The position numbers and the translations under genes were made by a program. The notes beneath the pieces were generated by a model. It was given only the letters and a program-made list of their open reading frames with translations. It was not told where the DNA came from and did not search any database. Shown here in pieces: positions 49,701 through 61,700 of a stretch of DNA of 64,000 nucleotides (position 1 is the first letter of the stretch; every line of letters starts with the position of its first letter). Source of the stretch: Balanoglossus misakiensis (Eukaryota > Hemichordata); NCBI GenBank assembly GCA_040954595.2, contig CM082595.2:9176001-9240000 (forward strand), read 5' to 3'.

Positions 49701-52700
49701 ATCATTTTTTGTCTGTCAAACGTGTTTATTCGGACAGGGACCGGCCGCCAATGAGGGGTTTAGGGAGCCCACACGTACACTCTGGTACCTGGACAATTAA
49801 CATAGACATGTCGTGTGTACCGTCCGGTTCGAAAAGATTGGTTTAAGGTAGTCCTGGTAACAGTCATCCTAACGAGGCCAGGGGAGGTCTCCAAGGGCGA
49901 AATAAACATAGCTACCGATGACGAGTCGAATTCGAATCGGACGATGCTTGTTCATAAAAGGCACAGACATAAAGCTTCGAAGTTTTTTGTCTGTGAAGTA
50001 AAGATACGACTAATCAGCCTATAGTGTAACCGTAGACCCTGGAGAAATACCAGAGCACAGCACAATGCAGCAAATGGAGTGAAACAAGAACAAAGCTTAG
50101 TATCTGCCGCAAACAACGCTAAATCACACATTGACACTCCAAATAGAAGCAAGACAGCCGGGGGGGGGGGAGGCACAGTTGTAGATCGCGGTTTTGACCC
50201 GCCCCTTCCACATCCTGTAGATGTTTGTGCGTCCAAGGCATTTTTGATAAAATATAGACTTTTGTTTTTAGCTCGAGTGTGGCCTAAGTATATCACCGTT
50301 CCCACGAAAAATGTCTGTCTTTTTCAAAACGTTGTATTATACTTCTGTGTTATTTGAACTCTAATACAAGTGACAGTATTAGAGGACAGATTTGGCACAG
50401 ACAAAATTCGTATTAACAAACCACAGAGAAAACGTCAAAATGGAGCGATTTATAAAATGATCAATTCCACGAGTTTGCAAATTAAAGTTAAAGAGATACA
50501 GTTTCATTGGGTGGATCACTATCCTAGAGCGGTCTGGAAGCATGGGTGGATTTTTACCTGGTGTTTGTTTACCTGGTAAAAATAGGCTATTGTTCTCCCC
50601 TGCTTTTCATAGCGGATTTTTTAACACGTCTCCTCGAGATCAAACATTAATGAGCGATTAAAAGCGCTTCGTATACTTTTTGTGGGTCGAGTTGTGTTTT
50701 TCGTTTTATTTGGTCATTAATTCGATCAGAATGGATTGTTTATTGTTGTATTGTTAAAAGCTTGGATTTTATGTTTCAGTTGTGCAGAGTGCTTAAGTAT
50801 GCTCGACTTGCGTGGCAATTCTGCATATTTGGAGCATTCTTTGGAATTTAATTGATTTGGACATGAGTTTGTTGTTTGGTTGGTCATGGAACAACACGTG
50901 ACATTGTCTGCATGACATTCTTTAGGGTGTTCCAATTCTGTAAATGACATGAGGTGGTTACATAGGACCATATATGGCTGAGATGAGAACATATGGCGGC
51001 GCTCTTTTTTCGCGTGTGCCACCCACTAAAAATCTGTGATTGGCTACATCTCAATTTGCCATGGTAACTATAGCTAATTTTCCATAGGTGACCGTATACC
51101 TTTAATTGCCTGTTGGTACTAAACAGCACTCTCCCCGAGTCTAGTGAAACATCATTTTGGGGGATCTGGATTTCGTGTTCATTATTGCGTGACTGATACG
51201 GCGGGTATCGATTAGAATAGGCCCTATCGTTAAAATAGAAGTTCATTCTTGTCGGGCGACCCAGGAAGGCATAAGCTTGACGTGCCTAAAGTTTGTCGGA
51301 CATTGTTCGACCATCACGGCTGCAAATTGGTTTAAGTTCGACCCTGGGCCCGGTGTAGCCTGCTCCAATAGAAATGGAGAAATTAAGTATAAGGCAACAA
51401 CCCGAATGTGCCACTTTTTCACTCACAGCATCCCTATAAAACCACAGTAAGTGATAAAACAAAAGGTTAGGTCGACTTTTCATGTCCTTATGCGCATGAA
51501 AAGAAAAGAATGAGACAGGGTCAATGAAGTCTAGTATCGTGTCTTCGTGCACACGAAGACGCCCGAGCCGTTCATCATCATGGTATTCCTCGTGGAATCT
51601 CTTGGCAAGTGCATGGCGTGTACCGAGTCAGAACATGTAAATACTGACTTCTGCCATAGACGTACCAGGTGCTTCGACGAGTTGGCCTTCGGCATTGTGG
51701 TTTTTTGGCTTTTCTAGTGAAGCCGAAGGCCAAAACCAAGGACCGTGACTAAACTGAAAAGCCCCCACCCCCCCCCCCATCTCCCCCCCCCCGCCCTCAC
51801 CAGTTTTTGTAGTAGATATGTTCTTCATGCCTACCCCAATTCTACCGCTGGCTGCGCTGTCACAGTGACCTCAAGCCAGGTCAAATTTGAGCTAAAAGAC
51901 AAGTTCCGTCTACATACTCATGAATATTTCTTGGTTTCTTCGCGTATAAACTCAGGAATACTATGCCCCTGAAGCATCGGCTGGCTTTGATGCACGTTAT
52001 CATGTTTTAATTAGTCAAAGACCCACGGTAGCAAAGTAGGTAATTGTCTTTTTTTCACGCGTATCCTTTGGTCATATATTCTGCCTGCAGCCCCCAGCCC
52101 TCGCTGCAGTTTGCAGCCCCTCCATCTCCCCTGAACGAGTTTTGGTTTTGCCGATTGAAGTTGAATAACTGGGGAAAACGTAGGCAAAATCGACAAATAC
52201 CGCGACATCCTTTGCCAGGTAAGCGCTGTATGGGTTCCGGGACCGATTTGGCGAAAAAATTGTGGAAAATTGTGGACTGGAGACGTCTGGAGTGTAGAAA
52301 TTCGCTCCGGGCCCAAATCCCGGTCGCTCGTTGTGCGGTTTAGAATAGCTGGGACCTGCAGCCCCGCAAAAACAAATATCGTCCAGGGGAGATGGAGGGG
52401 CTGCAAACTGCAGCAACCCCCAGCCCCACATTCGCTGATATAATTGTCACGTACCTCGATAGTTATTATAATTTTTAGTTAGAGACGGCCTTGTAGACTC
52501 GGAATTGTAGACTAGCGACGGCTCAGCTGGCATATCGTACCACTTTTTCTGTTACATTGCCGACCGGCCCGGCGCAACTACCGAGGAAAGATACGGGTGT
52601 GCTCGTGGGAATTGTCAACTACCCGTTCATCGTTCGACTGCTCAACACAGATCATTGATAACACAATGTCACATTTCGAACTAATTTTGAAATTCTGGAT

Positions 52701-55700
52701 AAATTCTCCAAATATCCTGTTAATCTGGGATTTTCTTCCATCACCTTGATGCAACTGTATCAGAATTTGTCTTTTAAGTTTATTCACACCAAAAAAAAAC
52801 AACAACAGCCATTTCCTGGAAATTGTCATGTTTTCTCTAAAAGAAATAAGCTGAACTTTTTTATTCAAAGGAAACGTTCAGCAATTTTTTTTCTCCCCAA
52901 AATTCAGGTGAATTTTTCACAGATTCTTTTTTCCCAGAAATTCTGCCGAAATCTACACTAATCACACACTTATTGGAAAGGTGTAACACAAAATATAGAC
53001 TTTACAAACAAAAATCTAATGTTATACATTTATGAACCTCTTATTCACCAATATTAAATGTTTTCAAAGAGGAAATGTATTATTCACGGACTGGAATTTC
53101 GAAATTAGTTTGGAACATGTTTGATGTGTTATAAATTGGTTTATTTTCAGATTTTATGGTGGGCACTTGACAGTAATTGAGGGTTATTCTGAAAATCGTT
53201 ATGCTGGAGCAGAGATTGTAAACCAGATTGAAGAGACTTCCAATGAAACAGCGAACCATGGTTGGATTGGTGAGTGTGTCTTTTAACAGTGTTTGTCAGT
53301 GTTCCCAAATAATTTGTGGGTGTATCAAGTGTAAAAAATAACTGGTTTTGGAATTTGACAGTTTACAAGTAAGCACTGCATAGTAACACTTGAATGATAA
53401 TTGTCTCAAGATGGTAATTGAAAAGCCTATTTTTTACATCTCAATAACCTCACAAAATCTTGCTATTAAGTGACTCTGTATGCAGTTTTTCATCCAGATG
53501 GAGGGATGAGGGAATTCGCCCACTGTCAGCATGTTGGCACCCCCCTAGAAATTTGTCAAGGGGGAAATGGTGCCCCTTACAGACTCAGCGATGTCACTCA
53601 TTCCCCTCCTTGCAAGAGTGCAACTATTCAAGCAAAGGGGGACATATCCCCCCCCCCCCCATCCTGGATGAAACACTGCTGTATGCATCTTCTTTCTTTA
53701 TTTCCATTTTATAGGATTTAGTGGACCCAATCGAGATGGCAGTGTGGAATATGATTATTCAGATGGCAGGAAAGGTAGTGTCTTTGATGGTCGATGGGCA
53801 GACACAGAACCTGATGCCTCCACTGGGCAATGTGTGAGGTTAAACCTCTTTGAAAATAATTACCCATTGTATCATGCAAGATGTGATGATGTCAGTCTGT
53901 CAATGTGTGAAGTAGCAGCTTGTGCTGAAGGTAAGTCTGATTCAAATCAGCTAGAATCTTCCCTTACTCGCATCAGGTCTTTACTTTTCTCGCACTGCTG
54001 TAGTCACCTCCCAATATATATACTAAGAGAGAGTGTGTGCAAAAGAGCGGGAGGGAGAGGCTGGAAGGGGAGAGTGAGAGGGGAGGGAGAGAGAGCTGGA
54101 GAGTGACAGGGAGGGAGGGGAGGGAGGGTGGTAGTGAGGGAGAGGGGGAGAGAGAACTAGAGGGAGAGGGAGGGTAGAGGGGGGTAGGGAGGGAGAGAGA
54201 GCTAGAGAGGGGTGGGAGGGAGGGAGAGGGGCGGGAGAGGGGAGGGAGAGGGGCGGGAGAGGGGAGGGAGAGAGCTAGAGAGGGAGGGGGAGGGGGTGGA
54301 AGGGAGGGAAGGAGAGAGAGTTAGAGTCCCCTAAGCAATACAAGATATACTTGGAAGAGCTCACCACTAAAAGTTAAACAAGGGGGATCAGATCATGTGA
54401 TGTCTCCTTGGGTGCAGAATGGTGTTATATTTGAAATTCAAAATTGAGGCCAGTTGTCGCTAGATAATTCCACTCATTAATTGTATGGTTATTTGTATGA
54501 TCATCTCCTTTGCAACTAAAGACTACTTTTGAACTGTCAGCAGAAAGTCTGATCCTCAAAGAATTTTGTACTGTAAACAGGAAATTTTCGCGAGCGATAC
54601 ATTTTTGCGAACTATGCGAGAGCCAAAAAAACGCGAAAATAAACAAGTTGTGTCAAAATGTTTTTCGAAGATAGCAATGCCGTGAAATATGAGGATGCGA
54701 AAATCAATCATCGCATAACAGTTGCCACTTTTGATATCATGAAAAATTTCCTGTTTTACAGTATGTCATAAATATAAATCAGAAACAAAACTGGGCCAAG
54801 TATTTTAAGAATCTGGCATCTGTCACACTGATAGTTTGAGCTTAGAGAATCATAATATGCGGTTCTTGGAATTTTCGGGTGTGATAAATGTCGTTTCAAA
54901 ATTTTTACATTTGATTTATACTAATACAAACATTGTTTTATACATGTACATTGGATACTCACTGTTGGTGAAGTAATTTTATCATCAATGAAATTTCGTC
55001 AACTTGATGAGCTGAATCTTTATGACCATTCATCACACAAACATACTCTTTCTTTTTATTTTAATGATATTCAGGAACATGTGGTGGTTTGGAAACTGGT
55101 GAATCGGGGACCTTTCACAGCACTGGATACCCAGATGATAATTATTACATTCTACAAGAATGTATTTGGACAATCCAGGGACCTGCAACATCCAGAATAA
55201 GTGCTCACTTGTAAACTGTCAAATTCCAAAACCAGTTATTTTTTACAGTAAAACTTGCATAAACCACTAACTCTGTCTAATCTGGAAACCTGCCTATACA
55301 AAACACCTTTTCCCGTCCATTCGACATACAAACACTTTAAAAAAAAAACAGACACATGTATTAGATTTAAATTCATTTCAACTAAAAAAAAAATAATTTG
55401 ATTTTTTTCTTCCTTATAACAAACATGATTTTTGGTAAACTTTTGAATTAAAGGGCCATTATCTATAACTTCAGGCTAGTTTATCAGTAATTTTGTTTTG
55501 TGTTTATTACACCTCACGTATTATACCGTTTTCGTGATTGGCTGAGACGCGCTCACGTGATATAGAAAAAAAAGTGATATAACATGGCTAGAGTTGATAA
55601 AGCCCTGTCGCGTGCGCTGATATTGCCCACTTGGTTGTTTTGGTGTTCTGGGCACGACTTCTGCGCGTTCCAAACTGTCGTTCAATGGCTTCCTTCACGA

Positions 55701-58700
55701 TCAGTCAACTCCCGCATCTATATGGCTTCAAAGCGACACACAGGCTTAACACCTGTTCTACTGGATGATATTTTACTGCAAACGGGCAGTAAATACACCA
55801 AAATCGCAACCAACAGCGCAGTATTTTCAAAATAATCTAAGTTCGAAGTAGGTATCGTATAATTCTTGGGAGATCGAGACATTTTACATTCTCAGCAACG
55901 TACGACATATGGACGCGAGTCTACATGCTACATGCTGCAGTGTATGTACGTTCAAATGTTCGGCGTAATAAAATTAATAACACATTATGCTCGGGCAACA
56001 TCACGATTTGAAGCCTGCCCTCGGGCTGGTGATCTCTGACCAAAATATTGATGATACCCTCGCCTGCGGCTCGGGCATCATCAATATTATGGTCAGAGAT
56101 CACCATCCCTCATGCAGGCTTCAAATCGTGATATTGCCCTCGCTATCATGTGTTATTATTTAAATTAAACACTTTTTCTTGTTCCTCTCCTCATGAGTAA
56201 CCCATCACACCCAGCTCTCTGCTTGTCAACGAGTCATGTGTATGTGTACTGACTGTTGTTATTATTTACGAATGTTTTCAAACAACAACAATGCCGATTG
56301 TGCCCTCATAGGTTTCGTTGAGAAGTTAAGACTATGGATTTAACTCTGCCCTGCGTAGCTGAACAAGAAACTATAATTGATACACAGAATAGAAATACTG
56401 AAAAATGCAAAAAGTTACAGCTAATGGGGCTTAAGTCATGAAACTGTGTTTATTTTCATGTATATTGGCTTGAGACAGCTCACTATTTATGATGTGTGTT
56501 GTGACATTTTTTATTCTTTTCAGTTTCTACATTTTGACACTGAACTTTATCATGATACTGTTGTCATTGTCGAGGTGTCTGTGTTTGACCCATCCAAAGT
56601 TCTTGCCACATACAGTGGACCGGACCAGCCTGATGAAGTTATTAGCAGTGGTAATGCAATGTTGGTGAAATTTCTCTCAGATAGTTCGCATACTGCTACT
56701 GGCTTTGAAGCATCTTGGCAAGCAGGTAATACCAAGTTTTATACATAATGTAAAACTGGAAATTTTCGCAAACGATAAATTTTCGCGAACTACACATAAA
56801 CTTTGCATGTGTGGACACAAGGCAACTAAAAGCATTAATGCTCTGTGTTTACCTTAGGCAAATAGTGTCTCTGAAACGTTTCGAATTTTACCCTACGTGA
56901 ACCTGGTATAACATTATAGATTGCACATGTAGGCAATATTTGCCCTACCTCGACTGTGATCTTGCTGATGTCCTGTTTGTGAAGTGTTTCTGTTAAGATG
57001 ACTTCTTCTTTCTTTCAGTGTATTCTTTGTGTGGTGGGAATTTCATAGCACAGTCATATAAACAGAATCTCAGCAGTACAGAATATTTTGAAGGCAAGAA
57101 TTATCTCAACAATGAAGATTGTAACTGACAGCTGGCATCATTCACAACAGAATTTGTTGTCACTTTACAGGTAGTGGATTCAGATGCAATTAATCGTGTG
57201 AGTTGTTTTACAGCATGACAAAAATTAGTAATTATATTTTTAAAAATACATTTTATTTTTGTCATTTCTGGTCAATTCTCAGTAGTCACTTTTCCGATTT
57301 CTTAAAATTTGGTTTACAAGGACCTACAATATTTGTTATTATGGTGTACATAAACATGTGACAAATATCAATACTGGGGAGGAGGGGGGTGGGTAGTTTT
57401 AGACATTTTTGGTCCAAAAGTCCACTTATGTCAGAAACGGCTCTTCCAGTTGTTTTGGATTTTGGTTTATTGGGATGTGAAAATATTCTTTATCAGATGT
57501 ATTCTTATATTACCTCATCAATGCTAAAGGTGTCCTTATAGGGACGAAGTCTCTCTCTCTCGCTGCCCTTTTCCCATTAATTATGTTTGATACAAGACAC
57601 CGTTTATGTTATTCTACATGAGGATATATAGTGAATCAACATTCGACCACACACACCTTCCATCCCATTTTTAGGATATGAGAGTAAAAATCTCGCCCAA
57701 AATGAAGCGGGATGGAATGTTGATTCACTATATATCCACATCTAGAATAACATAAACGATAATCAAACGATAATTAATGGAAAAGGGGCAGCGAGAGAGA
57801 GAGAGACTTTGCCCCTTAATGGTTTTGTGTAGGAAATTGTGATCACTATGATTGTACGGTATGTCACATTTAAATGTACATAGCAAATAGGAGCAAAGTG
57901 TCTTTGATGCTATTTTTTATATCTTTTCCGTTTATCTCCTTTGCAACAGAAGATGGGGCTGATCAAGTGTCTGTATACGATGGCGCTGAACTGAATCCTG
58001 CCCTCAGACTTGCTTTATTTTCTGGGATGGAGTTACCCAATGTCATCATATCTTCCAAAAGTATGATGAGAGTTGACATTAAGAGTGATGATGCAGTTAC
58101 AATGAGAGGTTTTCATGTACATTACTGGGCAGGTAGGTAACGCATTCAAATTGATCAAGACGTTGTTTGAATGAAGAGGCAATCAAGGATTCATGATGCA
58201 AGAGAACAATGTTTTAAAGGGACAAACACTCTCTCTCGCTACCCTTTTTCCAGGAATTATGATGATACAATACAGCGTTTATGTTATTCTACATGTGGAT
58301 ATATATTGAAACAACGTTTGACCACAAACAACTTCCATCCCACTTGTAGACACAAGAGTGAAAAAACTCGCCAAAATGAATAATTTGTCTCTACCGTTTA
58401 TTCATTTTGGCAATATTTTTACTCTCATATCCTACAAACGGGATGGAAGTTGTGCGTGGTTGAATGTTGATTCACTATATATCCACATGTAGAATAACAT
58501 AAACAGTGTCTTGTATCAAACATAGTTAATGGAAAAAGGGCAGCGAGTGAGAGAAACTTTGTCCCTTTAAATCACTTAAAATCATTCCCAAAGAATTTCA
58601 ACCCAGTAAGAATTGTAAGGATCACAGATCTATCTTCTTTTGCCATTCTTTCTGGAAGTTTATAATATAAGCTAATCTGATACTGGGTCATTATGGAACT

Positions 58701-61700
58701 TTTTAACAGAAAAAATAACAAAATGTGAAAAAAGTTAAATGAGTTTAATTTGATAACTACATGTATAACGACAGAAAGGTTTGACCTAAGGAAGTCATAT
58801 ACAGTTAACAGTCATTTCTTCTGTCGCGTACGACTTTTTATCCAGAAGGCAATTATTATGTGATTTGATCCCCTAGCACAAAATAAAAGGCAGCCAGGAT
58901 TACACCAAACCTGTGGATTGAATTCATTATTCCTTGTTTGGTATTTTTAGCTTGGCTGTCACTTGTGTCAGCCAAGCTGTAGCAGTAGGTTGATAAGTGT
59001 CCGTCTGTCGTCCGGCGTCCGTTGTCCGTCGTCCGTCAACTTTCGGTATTTCAATCTTCTTCGTTAAAACGACATTGCATATTTAGCTATAATTTGGTAG
59101 GAATGTGTGTTATGGTGCCCCTACCTGATTTTGTAAATTTGGATTTGATGGGGTCATAAATATGCAAATTAGATCTAAAATAGAATGTTGGTCAAACATT
59201 TTCTTCTCCCTAACTACATGTACGATGGAGCTGAAATTTGGCAGGAATGTGTGTTATGGTGCCCCTACCTGATTTCATAAATTTGGATATGATCGGGTCA
59301 TGAATATGCAAATTAGATCTAAAAATATAATTTTTGGTAAAAAATCTTCTTCTCCCTAACTACATGTACGATGGAGCTGAAATTTGGTAGAATGTGTGTT
59401 ATGGTGCCCCTACCTGATTTTGTTTTATTGGAATTTTGATCGGGTCATGAATATGCAAATTAGTACCTTGGTACTTCCTTTTGATGTTGTTCTTTAGGAA
59501 TAAATTCTTTCTTTCTTTAGCACAATGAATCAGGCTGAATGTGGATATTAAATACTTGTGATGTCTATGTTTGGTTTTGTTTAATAGAATACAATTGTTA
59601 TGATTAAAACCTAGGGTATTCATATCATTGCCCAGCTATAGGTTTCACTGTTAAAGTCAGCAGAGCTCTTTTGACCGATAGGTCACTTGTTTCTTTAAAG
59701 GTTGCCAGGGAATTGAAATTCTGCGTAGTTTTGGCACGATTCAGTCACCAGGGTATGATGTTAGCACTTACCCTGATGATGTTATGTGTAGCTGGTTAAT
59801 CAAGGAACCAACTGGAAGACCATTAACTCTTATCTTTGATGAGAACTTTGGATTAGAGAGGAACACAGATGTTGATTACATCATTGTGAGTATCAGATAT
59901 GATCATGAGTCAGCCATGTTAAAAATATTTGTCATATTAAAAAATTTGTCATATTATTTTGCAGTGATTTTAGTTTGACAATTTTGGCAGACATTACTTC
60001 AAACTATACAACTTTGGAACACAATTTGGAAATTTAATTAATCACATATATACTGTAAAACGGGATACTTTTGCAACATGAAATTTTCGCGTTATCAAAA
60101 GAGGCAAGTGTTATGCAACAATAACTTTTCACGTTCTTGTATTTCACTGCATCATTATCCCCGAAAAACATTTTTACGCAACTTTTTATTTTCATGTTTT
60201 GATGGCTCTCACGTAGATCGCGAAAATTTATTGTTTGCGAACATTTCCCATTTTACAGTATGTTGAGTAGCTGTTACAGCAGGAAATGCAACAAGGATTG
60301 AATACTATAAAATTTTCGTGAACGATAAATTTTCGTAAACTATGTGAGAGCCAAAAAATATGAAAATAAAAAGTCGCTTAAAATGCTTCAGAGATAACAA
60401 TGCAGTAAAATATGCCAATGTGAAAATTAATTGTCGCGTAACAGTAGCCACCTTTGATATCGCGAAAATTTCCTGTTGTGAAGATTTCCCGTTTTACGGT
60501 ATTTACAATGCATGCTTAATTTGTCTTTGTTTCTGAAGGTATACAATGGTACTGAGAGTGATGATGATGTCATTATTGGTCCATGGAGTGGCAATTCTGA
60601 TGGAGTCATTGATGGCACTGTGCCACCACCCGATTGCCGTACAGACATTGGACACTTTTCGGTTGTGTTCAGGAGTAGTAGAACACGACCAGCTAAAGGA
60701 TTCAGGGCTTCATTTTCACCAGGTACACATACTGTAAAACACTTTATTTTCACGAGTTGAAATTTTTCGCGACATCGAGAGAGGCCACTGTTTCGCCAGT
60801 GTTAATTTTCGCGTTCTCTTATTTCATTCATTGCATCTTTATCTTCAAAAAAATTACGCAACTTTTTATTTTCACGCTATTTTGGCTCTCGCGTATTTCG
60901 CGAAAATCTCTTGCTCGCGAAAATAAAGTGTTTTACAGTAACTTACTAACATTTCAGAAAAAGTTGTTACAGAATTCTTAGAAACACACTCTCCCTTTAT
61001 TCCTTGTGATTTAGAGTCATTAATTGAAAGGTGCAAATGTTTTTGAATTTTTACGAAACTTCAAAGAGCTGGAAAAACAGAGACAGTAATTTCTTACAAT
61101 TGCAATGCAATTTTGGACCATTGACAGGAATGGCAACACTCTTGTATCACACTCAATAAAGTGATGGGGTCGTCGCACTGCGTTTGTTTGTTTATAAACA
61201 TTGCAATTCATCCACAAATCCCTGAAATTAGACAGCCACGACGTACTAGGATCTTCAGTTGCTGTCATGGACAGTCTAGGATACTGTCAGCTGCTTCGTT
61301 CATTCTAAGAATTATCTTATTTGAGGGATTTGTGGATGAATTGTAATGTTTATAAACAAACGCATTGCGACGACCCCTTCACTTTAAAACAACTGACATT
61401 TATGAGTTTAAGTATTTGTCTGCATGCATTCTTATCATTGTGATCCTTGTTCTGACAGACTGTCCCGAAATTGTGATTAGTGAGGGCGTGGTGACCAGTA
61501 CAGAGATAGAAGGTATGATGTCTCTGTCTCATTCCAATGCTCGGACGGTTATCCAGTAGTTAAAGGGGATGTCCGGTCTAGCTGATATCTACATAATTTT
61601 GTAGCTTTGAGGTCACTCTTTCAGGAAAAAAAAACATTTTCGCCGTGTATAAGTCGTACCAGCTATGCAAATATGCCTAGCCTGGTGTCTTGTATCCAAG

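Larger units (their letters stand above)
47579..53150 (+). other. Large intron 2 (5.6 kb)
   Basis: No exon fits here because the lectin domain is continuous from exon 2 to exon 3. It holds simple repeats (48210-48440), a TATAAAAG sequence at about 49304, a run of G at 50160-50170, C-rich tracts near 51765-51790 and three small inverted repeats listed separately. Minus-strand frames up to 120-131 codons at 50884-51246 and 52011-52406 show no domain. The second lies inside a fold-back repeat. Confidence 0.6.

Noticed and set aside
50884-51246. 120-codon minus-strand frame
   Set aside because: No recognised domain, no splice partners, and it lies in the large intron. It cannot be separated from chance.
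52011-52431. Overlapping frames of 99-131 codons on both strands
   Set aside because: They lie inside a fold-back element with GC-rich arms. Open frames on both strands there are a composition effect.
53460-53721. Two overlapping frames of 83-84 codons before exon 4
   Set aside because: They lie in intron 3, contain a run of C and run into the exon 4 acceptor. They do not match the lectin frame.
57174-57180. CAG|GTAGTG as donor of exon 7
   Set aside because: It looks good by sequence but exits in phase 0, whereas exon 8 must be entered in phase 1. It would also drop the VVDSDAIN strand of the CUB domain.
61161-61346. 61-codon frame before exon 11
   Set aside because: It lies wholly within the 222 bp MITE.
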